From: Ruminococcaceae bacterium AB4001
GTDB lineage: Bacteria; Bacillota; Clostridia; Saccharofermentanales; Saccharofermentanaceae
Direction of reading: 5' to 3'
Assembly (NCBI GenBank): GCA_000621765.1
Contig: JHXJ01000020.1
Location: 1 to 59,645, forward strand
Length of the DNA: 59,645 bases
The number at the start of each line of letters is the position of its first letter. Positions within the stretch are counted from its first letter, which is position 1. Made by a program: the position numbers and the translations under genes. Below are positions 9,269 to 18,154 of this stretch, piece by piece. Below the pieces are notes generated by a model. The model worked only from the letters and a program-made list of their open reading frames with translations. It was not told where the DNA came from and did no database searches.

Positions 9269-10309
9269 ATGAGTACTATTATTGTTACTGGCGGAGCCGG
9301 ATTTATTGGTGGAAATTTTGTACATTATCATCTTAAAGAGCATCCTGAAGATAGAATTGTTTGTATAGATAAGCTCACCTATGCAGGCAATTTAAGCACT
9401 CTTGCTTCTGTAATGAATAATCCGAATTTCAGATTTGTTAAACTGGATATATGTGATAGGGAAGGGATTTTCAAACTTTTCGAAGAGGAAAAGCCTGATG
9501 TTGTTATTAACTTTGCTGCAGAAAGCCATGTTGATAGAAGTATAGAGGATCCGGGTATTTTCCTTCAGACAAATATTATGGGTACAGCTACCATGATGGA
9601 TGCATGTCGTGAATATGGTAACATCAGATATCATCAGGTAAGTACTGACGAGGTATATGGTGATCTTCCGTTAGATCGTCCGGATCTTTTTTTCACTGAG
9701 ACAACCCCAATTCATACAAGTAGCCCTTATAGTTCATCAAAAGCTGGCGCTGATCTTTTAGTAATGGCTTATTTCAGAACATATGGTTTGCCTGTAACAA
9801 TCAGCCGTTGCTCAAATAATTATGGCCCTTATCATTTCCCGGAGAAGCTTATTCCACTTATGATTGCTAACTGTCTTAATGACAAGCCTCTTCCGGTATA
9901 CGGTGAGGGTAAGAACGTTCGTGATTGGCTCTATGTTGAAGATCACTGCAAGGCAATTGATCTTATAGTTAGAAATGGAAGTGTAGGCGAGGTTTACAAT
10001 GTCGGCGGACATAATGAGATGGCTAATATAGATATTGTTAAACTCATCATCAAAGAACTTGGCAAGGATGAGAGCCTTATTACATATGTAACTGATCGTA
10101 AAGGACATGATCTCAGATATGCCATTGATCCTACAAAGATTCATAACGAACTTGGATGGCTTCCTGAAACTAAGTTTGCAGATGGAATTAAAAAGACAAT
10201 TAAGTGGTATCTTGATAATCGTTCTTGGTGGGAAGAAATCATAAGTGGAGAATATCAGAAGTACTATGACAAGATGTATGGTGACAGTAATAACGGAGAT
10301 TATCTATGA
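9269..10309 (+). CDS. rfbB: dTDP-glucose 4,6-dehydratase
   Basis: This is the second step of dTDP-L-rhamnose synthesis: dTDP-glucose to dTDP-4-keto-6-deoxyglucose, cytosolic and NAD+ dependent. ATG 9269 is chosen because GAAAGG stands 8 bases upstream; the GTG at 9260 overlaps that site. The 346-residue protein shows TGGAGFIGGNF for NAD+, STDEVYGDL with the active-site Asp-Glu and YSSSKAGADLL (YxxxK). It is the first of four overlapping or closely spaced genes in the order B, D, C, A. A TATAAT at 9230 may be the operon's -10, but no good -35 is seen. Confidence 0.97.
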   Translation: MSTIIVTGGAGFIGGNFVHYHLKEHPEDRIVCIDKLTYAGNLSTLASVMNNPNFRFVKLDICDREGIFKLFEEEKPDVVINFAAESHVDRSIEDPGIFLQTNIMGTATMMDACREYGNIRYHQVSTDEVYGDLPLDRPDLFFTETTPIHTSSPYSSSKAGADLLVMAYFRTYGLPVTISRCSNNYGPYHFPEKLIPLMIANCLNDKPLPVYGEGKNVRDWLYVEDHCKAIDLIVRNGSVGEVYNVGGHNEMANIDIVKLIIKELGKDESLITYVTDRKGHDLRYAIDPTKIHNELGWLPETKFADGIKKTIKWYLDNRSWWEEIISGEYQKYYDKMYGDSNNGDYL

Positions 10310-11220
10310 GAATATTTGTAACCGGTGTTTGTGGTCAATTAGGACATGATGTTGTTAATAATGCTGTTGCAAGAGGATATGATGCAATTGGCTCTGATAT
10401 CCAACCCGTTTATTCCGGTGTAGCAGATGGAAGTGCTGTTACAGAAACAGCTTATGTACAGCTTGATATTACAGATAAAGACTCCGTTTTTTCAGTAATT
10501 GATGAGATTAAGCCTGATGTGATAATTCATTGTGCTGCGTGGACAGCTGTTGATGCAGCTGAAGATGAAGATAACAAAGAAAAGGTACATAGAATCAATT
10601 CGCTTGGCACACAGTATATTGCTGAAGCTGCAAAATCTTTAGATGCTAAGATGCTATATCTGTCAACTGATTATGTATTTGACGGAAAAGGCGATAGACC
10701 TTGGAAACCAGATGATAAATGCTATTCTCCACTCAATGTTTATGGTCAAAGTAAATTAGATGGAGAAATTGCCGTTTCAAGTATTCTTGAGAAATATTAC
10801 ATTGTTCGAATAGCTTGGGTATTTGGTCTAAATGGAAAAAATTTCATAAAGACAATGATTAATGTTGGAAAAACTCATGAACAAGTCCGAGTTGTTTGTG
10901 ATCAGATAGGCACACCAACATATACTTTAGATCTTGCAAGATTATTGGTCGACATGATTGAGACCGATAAATATGGCTATTATCATGCAACAAATGAGGG
11001 TGGTTATATCTCTTGGTATGATTTCTGTGTTGAATTCTATAAACAATATGGATTAACAACTGAAGTTATACCTGTTACAACAGCTGAATATGGACTGTCC
11101 AAGGCTGCAAGACCATCAAATTCAAGACTTGATAAAACTAAACTTATAGAATCAGGTTTTACACCGTTACCTGATTGGAGAGATGCTGTTAAAAGATATT
11201 TAGAGGAGGCAGAACTTTAA
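10306..11220 (+). CDS. rfbD: dTDP-4-dehydrorhamnose reductase
   Basis: This performs the last step, reduction of dTDP-4-keto-L-rhamnose to dTDP-L-rhamnose with NAD(P)H. The 304 residues include FVTGVCGQLGHDVV for the cofactor, STDYVFDG, YGQSKLDGE (the catalytic YxxxK) and RIAWVFG, all typical of RfbD/RmlD. The start codon overlaps the rfbB stop (ATGA), which suggests translational coupling. The ribosome site is inside the end of rfbB. Confidence 0.96.
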   Translation: MRIFVTGVCGQLGHDVVNNAVARGYDAIGSDIQPVYSGVADGSAVTETAYVQLDITDKDSVFSVIDEIKPDVIIHCAAWTAVDAAEDEDNKEKVHRINSLGTQYIAEAAKSLDAKMLYLSTDYVFDGKGDRPWKPDDKCYSPLNVYGQSKLDGEIAVSSILEKYYIVRIAWVFGLNGKNFIKTMINVGKTHEQVRVVCDQIGTPTYTLDLARLLVDMIETDKYGYYHATNEGGYISWYDFCVEFYKQYGLTTEVIPVTTAEYGLSKAARPSNSRLDKTKLIESGFTPLPDWRDAVKRYLEEAEL

Positions 11221-11786
11221 TGGCTTTTACTTTTGAAAAGACTAAACTTCCCGGAGTAGTAATTATTCAACCAAAAGTCTTCGGTGATAAACGCGGATAC
11301 TTTATGGAAACATATAAGAAGACCGATTATGAAGCCGCTGGTATCAATAAAGAATTTGTACAGGATAATGAAAGTTCCAGTACAAAAGGAGTATTGAGAG
11401 GACTTCACTTTCAGAAGAATCATACACAAGGTAAACTTGTTCGTGTTACACATGGCGAAGTGTTTGATGTTGCTGTAGATGTAAGACCTGGTTCATTGAC
11501 TTATGGTCAGTGGGTGGGTGTTACATTAAGTTCTGAGAAGAAAAACATGTTCTATATACCCGAAGGCTTCGCTCATGGATTTCTTGTATTATCTGATACA
11601 GCAGAATTTGTTTACAAATGTACAGATGTCTATGATCCTTCATCTGAAGGCGGCATTCCGTGGAATGATCCAACAGTTGCTGTTGATTGGCCTAAAATTG
11701 ATGTCCCGTATAAGACTAGTGAGAAGGATGAAAAACACGAAGATTTTGCTTCTCAGGATTTTTCTTGGTCAGCAAAGTGGAACTAA
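11220..11786 (+). CDS. rfbC: dTDP-4-dehydrorhamnose 3,5-epimerase
   Basis: This is the cupin-fold epimerase that inverts C3 and C5 of dTDP-4-keto-6-deoxyglucose. The 188 residues match the family length, with GDKRGYFMETY, DNESSSTKGVLRGLHFQ (active-site His) and FAHGFLVLSD. The first base of the ATG is the last base of the rfbD stop, and AGGAGG lies 8 bases upstream. Confidence 0.96.
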   Translation: MAFTFEKTKLPGVVIIQPKVFGDKRGYFMETYKKTDYEAAGINKEFVQDNESSSTKGVLRGLHFQKNHTQGKLVRVTHGEVFDVAVDVRPGSLTYGQWVGVTLSSEKKNMFYIPEGFAHGFLVLSDTAEFVYKCTDVYDPSSEGGIPWNDPTVAVDWPKIDVPYKTSEKDEKHEDFASQDFSWSAKWN

Positions 11787-11800
11787 GGAGACGATAATTC

Positions 11801-12688
11801 ATGAAAGGTATAGTACTAGCAGGTGGTTCTGGCACACGTCTTTATCCTTTAACAAAAGTAACTTCAAAACAGTTGCTTCCTGTCTATGATAAACCGATGA
11901 TTTATTATCCGTTATCCACATTAATGCTTGCGGGTATTAGAGAAATTCTAATTATATCTACACCTGATGATACTCCCAGATTTGAAGCTTTATTAGGTGA
12001 TGGTAGTCAATTTGGAATAAATCTTACATATAAAGTTCAACCTAGTCCTGACGGACTAGCTCAAGCATTTATTCTTGGCGAAGAATTTTTAAATGGTGAA
12101 GCTGGAGCCATGGTTCTCGGTGATAACATATTCTATGGAATGGGCTTTAGATCGATTTTAAAAGCTGCAGTAGAGAATGCTGAAAAGAATGGAAGAGCTA
12201 CGGTATTTGGTTACTATGTACCTGATCCTGAAAGATTTGGTGTAGTTGAATTTGATAAAGATGGTCATGCTATTTCAATCGAAGAAAAGCCTACAGATCC
12301 TAAGAGCAACTATGCTGTAACTGGACTTTATGTTTATCCTGCTGGTGTTTCCGATAGAGCAAATAAGGTAACACCATCTGCGCGCGGTGAATTAGAAATT
12401 ACAACTCTTAATGACATGTATCTTAAAGATGGTCTTCTTGACGTTCAATTATTAAGCAGAGGCTTTGCATGGCTTGATACAGGAACAATGCAGAGTCTTT
12501 TACAAGCAGCAGAGTTTATTGAAATGGTTCAGAATAGACAAGGAATAACTATTTCTGCTCCTGAAGAGATAGCTTACATCAATGGCTTTATAGATAAAGA
12601 CACACTCATGGAGAGCGCAAAATCTTATGGTAAGAGCCCGTATGGTGAGCATTTGAAGGCGGTTGCTGAAGGGAAAATAAAGTATTAA
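11801..12688 (+). CDS. rfbA: Glucose-1-phosphate thymidylyltransferase
   Basis: This is the first step of the pathway: glucose-1-phosphate + dTTP to dTDP-glucose + PPi. The 295 residues begin with the signature [16 protein letters not shown] and continue [16 protein letters not shown], with LGDNIFYG (metal-binding Asp) and [10 protein letters not shown] later. A ribosome site AAGGAG precedes the ATG by 9 bases. The gene completes rfbBDCA, so the cell can make dTDP-L-rhamnose from this operon alone. No terminator is visible before the next gene 42 bases on, so read-through is possible. Confidence 0.97.
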   Translation: MKGIVLAGGSGTRLYPLTKVTSKQLLPVYDKPMIYYPLSTLMLAGIREILIISTPDDTPRFEALLGDGSQFGINLTYKVQPSPDGLAQAFILGEEFLNGEAGAMVLGDNIFYGMGFRSILKAAVENAEKNGRATVFGYYVPDPERFGVVEFDKDGHAISIEEKPTDPKSNYAVTGLYVYPAGVSDRANKVTPSARGELEITTLNDMYLKDGLLDVQLLSRGFAWLDTGTMQSLLQAAEFIEMVQNRQGITISAPEEIAYINGFIDKDTLMESAKSYGKSPYGEHLKAVAEGKIKY

Positions 12689-12730
12689 TTGAATAGTTAT
12701 TAATTTTATTTATCTAGATAGGATGCAATT

Positions 12731-13771
12731 ATGACTAAACTAAAAATCTCTTTCTTCGATGCAAAAGATTACGACCGTCAGTCTTTTGAGGCTGCAAACA
12801 GTTCGGGTGAGTTTGAGATCCGTTTCCTCGAGACAAGACTTACACCTGATACATATAAGCTTGCAGAAGGCTCAGATGTCGTATGTGTCTTTGTTAATGA
12901 TGAGATCAACTCATTTGTTATAGATAAACTCTATGAGATGGGTATTAAGCTGATTGCTCTTCGCTGTGCCGGTTATAACAACGTTGATGTTCAGTATGCA
13001 TATGGCAAAGTCCACGTTGTACGCGTTCCTGCTTATTCTCCTTATGCGGTAGCTGAACATGCCATGGCTTTGTTATTAACTTCCATACGTAGAATTCATA
13101 AGGCATATATCAGGACCAAAGACTTCAATTTCAGTCTTGAAGGCATGACTGGCTTTGATCTTCACGGTAAGACTGTTGGTGTAATCGGTACAGGTAAGAT
13201 CGGCCGTATCTTTATTGATATCTGCCGTGGTTTTGGAATGAACGTAATAGCTTACGATAAGTTCCCGGCTGCTGATTCCGGTATCGAATATGTTTCTTTG
13301 GATGAACTCTGGAGCAGAAGTGACATCATATCACTGCATTGTCCTTTAACTGATGAGAATCGTCACATGATCAACACTGATACTATCGCTCAGATGAAGA
13401 AGGGAGTAGTCATCGTCAACACTTCCAGAGGCGCTCTGATCGACACTGAAGCTCTCGTAGAAGGAATCAAGGACCGTAAGATCGGCGCTGCATGTCTTGA
13501 TGTATACGAAGAAGAATCTAATATATTCTTCCATGATTATTCGAACCACATAGTCAATGACGATGTCCTTGCAAGGCTTATATCAATGCCTAACGTTATA
13601 GTTACATCACACCAGGCATTCTTAACAAGGGAAGCGTTATCCAATATCGCAGATACAACGCTCTCTAATGTCAGAGAATTCTTCGCTTCAGACACATGCA
13701 CAAATGAAGTCTGCTATAAGTGTGGGAAGATCACTGACTGTAAGCAGCTGCACGATAAGAAGTGTTTCTGA
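12731..13771 (+). CDS. D-2-hydroxyacid dehydrogenase (D-lactate dehydrogenase type) with Cys tail
   Basis: Predicted NADH-dependent reduction of a 2-keto acid, most likely pyruvate to D-lactate. The 346 residues contain VGVIGTGKIGR near 148, NTSRGALIDT (substrate Arg), a VYEEE acidic stretch and SHQAFLT with the catalytic His near 295, in the order of the LdhA branch. An unusual tail follows with Cys at 323, 328, 331, 337 and 345, including CYKC. I do not know this tail from the family, and it could bind a metal or form redox disulfides. The exact 2-keto acid is not shown by the sequence. A terminator-like hairpin follows at 13817. Confidence 0.88.
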   Translation: MTKLKISFFDAKDYDRQSFEAANSSGEFEIRFLETRLTPDTYKLAEGSDVVCVFVNDEINSFVIDKLYEMGIKLIALRCAGYNNVDVQYAYGKVHVVRVPAYSPYAVAEHAMALLLTSIRRIHKAYIRTKDFNFSLEGMTGFDLHGKTVGVIGTGKIGRIFIDICRGFGMNVIAYDKFPAADSGIEYVSLDELWSRSDIISLHCPLTDENRHMINTDTIAQMKKGVVIVNTSRGALIDTEALVEGIKDRKIGAACLDVYEEESNIFFHDYSNHIVNDDVLARLISMPNVIVTSHQAFLTREALSNIADTTLSNVREFFASDTCTNEVCYKCGKITDCKQLHDKKCF

Positions 13772-13788
13772 TAACAAACTCAAATAGT

Positions 13789-13816
13789 TTGACAATCAAA
13801 GTATTTAAGATATAAT
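13789..13816 (+). promoter_or_regulatory. Strong sigma-A promoter of the carboxyltransferase operon
   Basis: A consensus TTGACA (13789-13794) and a consensus TATAAT (13811-13816) are separated by 16 bases. The predicted start near 13823 falls inside the left arm of the hairpin at 13817, so this promoter and the upstream gene's terminator share sequence. Confidence 0.82.
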
Positions 13817-13856
13817 AAGGTCGCATTAAGATGTATATATCTTTTGCGGCCTTTTA
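13817..13856 (+). terminator. Terminator of the dehydrogenase transcript, overlapping the next promoter's start
   Basis: AAGGTCGCA (13817-13825) pairs with TGCGGCCTT (13845-13853) through one G-U pair and is followed by TTT. Transcripts coming from upstream would form the full stem. Transcripts starting at the local promoter would lack most of the left arm and so escape it. Confidence 0.65.
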
Positions 13857-13882
13857 TGTATTAATCTTTTGGAGGAATATAT

Positions 13883-15430
13883 ATGGATTCAATGTGGCAA
13901 CAAAGCATTGACCGCTTAAATAGCAGAAGGGAAGCAGTAGCTGCCGCAGGTGGCGCTGACCGTATCGCCAAGCAGCATTCTTCAGGCAAACTGACTGCTC
14001 GTGAAAGAATGGAAGCTCTTTTCGATGACGGTACATTCGTTGAATTAAACGATGAGATCTCTTCCAGATGCTCTGATTTCGGCATGGATAAGAAGAAGCG
14101 CATCGGTGACGGTGTCGTTACCGGTTACGGATATATCCACGGAAGAATTGCATTTGCATCTTCCCAGGATTTTACTGTCGGCGGTGGTTCATTGGGTGAA
14201 GCTCATGCCATGAAGATCTGCAGGGCTATGGATAAGGCCATGGAGATGAAGGCTCCCTTTATCTCTATCAACGATTCTGGCGGAGCAAGGATTGAAGAAG
14301 GTATCGACAGCCTTTCCGGATATGCCGATATCTTCTATAGGAATACTATCGCTTCAGGCGTTATCCCTCAGATTTCTGTAATTATGGGACCCTGTGCCGG
14401 TGGCGCATGCTATTCTCCTGCAATTACTGACTTTATCTTCATGACCGATTATTCGCAGATGTATATCACAGGACCTGCTGTAGTTAAGTCAGTAACAGGT
14501 GAGGAGATCACATCTGCTGCATTGGGCGGTGCTTCTGTTCACAGCTCAACATCAGGTGTTGCTCATTTCGTATATCCTGATGATCTTTCATGCCTTAACG
14601 GCGTTCGTCAGTTACTAGGATATCTGCCTCAGAGCAATGAGGATTACACTCTTACCGTTCCCGGAAGAACAGTAGACAACAGCGCTTCTTTAAGCGATAT
14701 CGTTCCTGCTGATTCCAAGAAAGCTTACGATGTAAGAAACGTTATTAATTCTCTCGTAGACGAGAACAGTTTCTTTGAGATCCAGGAATCTTTTGCCAGA
14801 AACATAATAATCGGATTTGCACGCATTGACGGTGAGACAATAGGTATCATTGCAAACCAGGCTCTGTATATGGCTGGTTCACTTGAGATCAATGCATCCG
14901 ATAAGGCTTCACGCTTTATCCGTTTCTGTGACTGCTTTGATATCCCGCTCCTTACGCTCGTTGACGTTCCGGCTTTCTTACCCGGATCACAGCAGGAGCA
15001 CGGCGGAATCATCAGACACGGCGCTAAGCTTCTTTATGCTTATTCTGAAGCTACTGTACCGAAGGTAAGTCTCATCATGAGAAAGGCTTACGGCGGTGCA
15101 TATATAGCAATGAACTCTAAGGGCACCGGTGCTGACGTTGTTTATGCTTGGCCTGTTGCAGAGATTGCAGTTATGGGCGCTTCTGGTGCTGTCAGCATCA
15201 TCGGCAAGAAGGCAATTGAAGCTGCTGAAGATCCGGCAGCAAAGAGGGAAGAGCTTCTTTCCGAATATAACGACAAGTTCATGAATCCTTATATTGCCGC
15301 TGAGCATGGATATGTTGATGAAGTAATCCTTCCGGAAGAGACAAGAACAAAGATCGCTTCAGCATTTAAGATGCTCAAGACAAAAGACCGTACATTGCCT
15401 TATAAGAAACACGGCAATATTCCGTTATAA
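13883..15430 (+). CDS. Acyl-CoA carboxyltransferase subunit (PccB/MmdA/12S type)
   Basis: This subunit moves CO2 between biotin and an acyl-CoA such as propionyl- or methylmalonyl-CoA. The 515 residues have both crotonase-like halves: FISINDSGGARIEEGIDSL and MGPCAGGACYSPA in the first, and GGAYIAMNSKGTGADVVYAW with MGASGAVSII in the second. It is followed by a small assembly subunit, a biotin carrier and a 5S-like subunit. No biotin carboxylase and no MmdB/OadB sodium pump gene is near. The set resembles soluble transcarboxylase (12S, 1.3S, 5S) more than an ATP-driven carboxylase or a sodium pump. A GGAGG site precedes the ATG. The substrate is inferred. Confidence 0.9.
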   Translation: MDSMWQQSIDRLNSRREAVAAAGGADRIAKQHSSGKLTARERMEALFDDGTFVELNDEISSRCSDFGMDKKKRIGDGVVTGYGYIHGRIAFASSQDFTVGGGSLGEAHAMKICRAMDKAMEMKAPFISINDSGGARIEEGIDSLSGYADIFYRNTIASGVIPQISVIMGPCAGGACYSPAITDFIFMTDYSQMYITGPAVVKSVTGEEITSAALGGASVHSSTSGVAHFVYPDDLSCLNGVRQLLGYLPQSNEDYTLTVPGRTVDNSASLSDIVPADSKKAYDVRNVINSLVDENSFFEIQESFARNIIIGFARIDGETIGIIANQALYMAGSLEINASDKASRFIRFCDCFDIPLLTLVDVPAFLPGSQQEHGGIIRHGAKLLYAYSEATVPKVSLIMRKAYGGAYIAMNSKGTGADVVYAWPVAEIAVMGASGAVSIIGKKAIEAAEDPAAKREELLSEYNDKFMNPYIAAEHGYVDEVILPEETRTKIASAFKMLKTKDRTLPYKKHGNIPL

Positions 15431-15442
15431 GGAGGAATTAAC

Positions 15443-15613
15443 GTGGAAGAATCTTTGATCGTGGCAATGGCGGTTGCCTGCATTGCAGAAGAGAACGGCG
15501 TGGACATCAAGAACGTGGTAGTCAGGAACTTCCGTGAGGTCCAGAAAAGCCCTCTCGCACAATATATCGCAGATAACAATATTTCATATCACAAATATCA
15601 GTTGGGAGAATAA
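15443..15613 (+). CDS. Small MmdE/OadG-C-terminal-like assembly subunit, soluble
   Basis: The 56-codon frame starts with GTG 15443, has AAGGAGG 8-9 bases upstream and ends 2 bases before the biotin carrier gene. It reads EESLIVAMAVACIAEENG, then VVVRNFREVQKSPLAQYI. This resembles the C-terminal domain of OadG/MmdD and the 55-residue MmdE of sodium-pumping decarboxylases (an Ala-rich helix, then V(V/I)RSIRRV, then SPWA). The N-terminal membrane helix of OadG is absent. I infer a small soluble subunit that holds the carboxyltransferase complex together. Recognition is by eye from a short sequence, so the family call is moderate; that it is a real gene is well supported by its position and ribosome site. 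Confidence 0.7.
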   Translation: MEESLIVAMAVACIAEENGVDIKNVVVRNFREVQKSPLAQYIADNNISYHKYQLGE

Positions 15614-15615
15614 CA

Positions 15616-15990
15616 ATGAGTAAGTATCGTATAACAGTAGAAGGCAAAACATATGAGATGGACGTCGAGCTTATCGGCGCTAATGGATCAGTACAGCCTG
15701 TTGCTAAGGCTGCACCTGTAGTTACTGCTCCCGCAGCAGCTCCTGCACCTGCAGCATCAAAGACTGCTGCAACTTCAACAGGAGCAGTTATCGCTCCTAT
15801 GCCGGGAACGATCCTTAAGGTGTTAAAGGTTCAGGGCGATTCGGTAAAGGCCGGTGAAGTCGTACTCGTACTTGAAGCTATGAAGATGGAGAACGAGATC
15901 GTAGCACCCGCTGACGGAACCATCTCGATCTTAACTCTTACTGCTGGCAGCACAGTTGCAGGCGGTGACTTACTCTTTGAGGTCAAGTGA
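15616..15990 (+). CDS. Biotin carboxyl carrier protein (1.3S type)
   Basis: The biotinyl domain carries carboxyl groups between the two carboxyltransferase subunits. The 124 residues consist of a short N-terminal strand region, an Ala/Pro-rich flexible linker (about 30-55) and a C-terminal biotinyl domain with VLEAMKMENEI, biotin on Lys90. The length matches the 1.3S subunit of transcarboxylase and carriers of decarboxylase pumps. It lies 2 bases after the small subunit and 10 bases before the 5S-like gene. Confidence 0.95.
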   Translation: MSKYRITVEGKTYEMDVELIGANGSVQPVAKAAPVVTAPAAAPAPAASKTAATSTGAVIAPMPGTILKVLKVQGDSVKAGEVVLVLEAMKMENEIVAPADGTISILTLTAGSTVAGGDLLFEVK

Positions 15991-16000
15991 GGAAACTTTG

Positions 16001-17395
16001 ATGTCTGAACTCTTTAATTCAAATACTCCTCTCAAGATAACTGATACGATCTTAAGAGATGCACACCAGAGCCAGGCTGCTACACGTATGCGTCTGGAAG
16101 ACATGCTTCCTGCGTGTGAAGTGCTGGATAGCATCGGATACTGGTCTATCGAATGCTGGGGCGGAGCAACTTTCGACTCCTGCATGCGTTTCCTGGGAGA
16201 GGATCCTTGGGAGAGATTAAGGACCTTAAGAAAAGCTCTTCCCAATACAAAACTTCAGATGCTTTTACGTGGACAGAACCTTTTGGGCTATCGTCACTAT
16301 GCTGATGATATGGTCGAGGAATTCTGTGCCAAGTCTATTGAGAACGGTATCGATATCGTCCGTATTTTCGATGCGTTAAATGATGTCCGTAATATGGAAG
16401 CTGCCATCCGTTCTGTAAAGAAATACGGCGGTATGGTCGAAGCTGCCATGAGCTATACAACAAGCCCTGTTCATAACGAGGATTACTTCGTTGACAAGGC
16501 TGTCGTATTGGAACAGATGGGCGCTGATACCATCTGCATAAAGGATATGGCAAATCTCCTTCTTCCTGCAGATGCATATAGTCTTGTTAAAAAGCTGAAG
16601 GAGAAGGTGTCAATCCCGATCCATCTGCATACACATAACACGACCGGTACAGGTTCAATGGTATATCTCATGGCTGCTATGGCAGGCGTAGATATAGTTG
16701 ACTGTGCTTTATCGCCTTTTGCTAACGGCACATCCCAGCCTGCAACTGAATCTCTTGTCGCTACGCTTCGCGGAACTGATCGTGACACGGGTCTTGACCT
16801 TAATAAGCTCAATAAGGCTGCAGTACACTTTAAGGGTGTGGCTGCCAAGATGGAGTCTGCCGGTACCATCTCATCCAAGGTGCTCCGCGTAGATCCTAAT
16901 ACTCTGCTCTATCAGGTTCCGGGCGGAATGCTTTCAAACCTTATTTCTCAGTTGAAGCAGGCTAATGCAGAATACAGACTTGAAGAAGTTCTTCAGGAAG
17001 TTCCGAGAGTACGTAAGGACTTTGGTTATCCGCCGCTTGTTACTCCCACAAGCCAGATCGTTGGAACACAGGCAGTCTTGAATGTTCTTATGGGACGTTA
17101 TAAGAGCTTTACCAAGGAATCAAAGGGTCTGCTCCGTGGCGAATACGGCCAGCTCCCGGGTGAGGTAAATGAGGAGATTAGAAAGCTCGCTATAGGTGAT
17201 GACCAGGTAATTTCCTGCCGTCCTGCAGATCTTCTTGAACCCGAACTCGTTAAGATCAAGGAACAGTACAGCGATATAGCCAAGTCTGAAGAAGATGTCT
17301 TATCTTGCGCAATGTTCCCTCAGGTCGCTCCTGAATTCATTAAGAAGCGTGACGGCGGTGATGTCCGTGAGATAAACGTCGAGTGGATCAAGTAA
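16001..17395 (+). CDS. 5S/OadA-type carboxyltransferase subunit (pyruvate/oxaloacetate side)
   Basis: This subunit transfers CO2 between carboxybiotin and pyruvate/oxaloacetate. ATG 16001 follows GAGGAAAC; earlier in-frame codons lie inside the carrier gene. The 464 residues show the TIM-barrel signatures TDTILRDAHQSQAATRMR near 15-30, LLRGQNLLGYRHYADD, FDALNDVRN, CIKDMANLL with the carbamylated Lys near 180, and HLHTHNTTGTG with metal-binding His near 208. There is no fused biotinyl domain, since the carrier is separate. Together with the 12S-like subunit this would allow transcarboxylation without ATP, for instance methylmalonyl-CoA + pyruvate to propionyl-CoA + oxaloacetate. A strong terminator follows. 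Confidence 0.92.
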   Translation: MSELFNSNTPLKITDTILRDAHQSQAATRMRLEDMLPACEVLDSIGYWSIECWGGATFDSCMRFLGEDPWERLRTLRKALPNTKLQMLLRGQNLLGYRHYADDMVEEFCAKSIENGIDIVRIFDALNDVRNMEAAIRSVKKYGGMVEAAMSYTTSPVHNEDYFVDKAVVLEQMGADTICIKDMANLLLPADAYSLVKKLKEKVSIPIHLHTHNTTGTGSMVYLMAAMAGVDIVDCALSPFANGTSQPATESLVATLRGTDRDTGLDLNKLNKAAVHFKGVAAKMESAGTISSKVLRVDPNTLLYQVPGGMLSNLISQLKQANAEYRLEEVLQEVPRVRKDFGYPPLVTPTSQIVGTQAVLNVLMGRYKSFTKESKGLLRGEYGQLPGEVNEEIRKLAIGDDQVISCRPADLLEPELVKIKEQYSDIAKSEEDVLSCAMFPQVAPEFIKKRDGGDVREINVEWIK

Positions 17396-17427
17396 GGATT
17401 AACACTATTGATTTAAGGAAGCTGAAT

Positions 17428-17464
17428 AATAAGTTGCAATAATATGTTGCAACTTATTTTTTTG
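17428..17464 (+). terminator. Terminator of the carboxyltransferase operon
   Basis: A perfect 12-bp stem AATAAGTTGCAA (17428-17439) and complement (17447-17458) with a 7-base loop is followed by a run of T to 17463. It may also serve the convergent VanZ-like gene. Confidence 0.88.
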
Positions 17465-17471
17465 CAATTAT

Positions 17472-18011
17472 TTAGGACAACTTATTCTTTCTGAGAGATG
17501 CTTTTATCAATCTTTCAGCGATCATGTAGAGCAGTATACCGATTACGGCTCCAAGCGTATTGTGAATGATGTCGTCAAATTCGAACAAGCCTCTGTGCGT
17601 GAACAGCTGGGTAAGTTCGATCGCGGCAGAGAAGAGAAAGCAGGGGATAACAGGAATAAATCGCCTGGCCTTGTTAAGGAGTACAGACAACAGAGTCCCT
17701 ATCGGAATAAACAGTACGATATTCCAGAATACCTCTGATCTCAGATCTGTTCTTCCGTTCGCGATAGCTCTATATGACCAAAAGGGAATCAATTCATATT
17801 GTGCACTGGGAGACGGTGTTCTCTCTATTATCGTTATCGCGAGTACGAATGAGATAAAGAATGCCAGGACAGAAATGACAAAACAGTCGGAAAGCTTTAA
17901 CTTGCCATTTTTATAGAAGATAAATGCGGCGAAACCGGCTAATACTGCCAGCATAGACCAGACTGCTACCGACTGAACAGTGACTTTTGAGATTGCATAA
18001 GCAAAATACAA
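17472..18011 (-). CDS. VanZ-like integral membrane protein
   Basis: The 179 residues contain four hydrophobic segments and the VanZ signatures FWNIVLFIPIGTLLSVLL and ELTQLFTHRGLFEFDDIIHN with the acidic pair. VanZ-like proteins have been linked to teicoplanin resistance and lipid or wall changes, but most have no known role, and no vanA-type genes are near. The only start after an in-frame stop is TTG 18011, with GGCGGTGA upstream as a modest ribosome site. The gene is divergent from the cytidylyltransferase. Confidence 0.85.
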   Translation of the reverse strand: MYFAYAISKVTVQSVAVWSMLAVLAGFAAFIFYKNGKLKLSDCFVISVLAFFISFVLAITIIERTPSPSAQYELIPFWSYRAIANGRTDLRSEVFWNIVLFIPIGTLLSVLLNKARRFIPVIPCFLFSAAIELTQLFTHRGLFEFDDIIHNTLGAVIGILLYMIAERLIKASLRKNKLS

Positions 18012-18154
18012 GTCGATAGAAGATCACCGCCTAACTAAGAAAATCGTATTGATAATATATTTTTTGCTTATTTTATTCAATATTTGAAAGATTTTACCCT
18101 TTGATATAAGATTTCTATGAAATATCAGATATTTTATAAATGTGAGGACTTTTA

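Noticed and set aside
15956-16000. Upstream start for the 5S-like subunit
   Set aside because: It lies inside the biotin carrier gene; GAGGAA precedes ATG 16001, and the protein then begins like the family.
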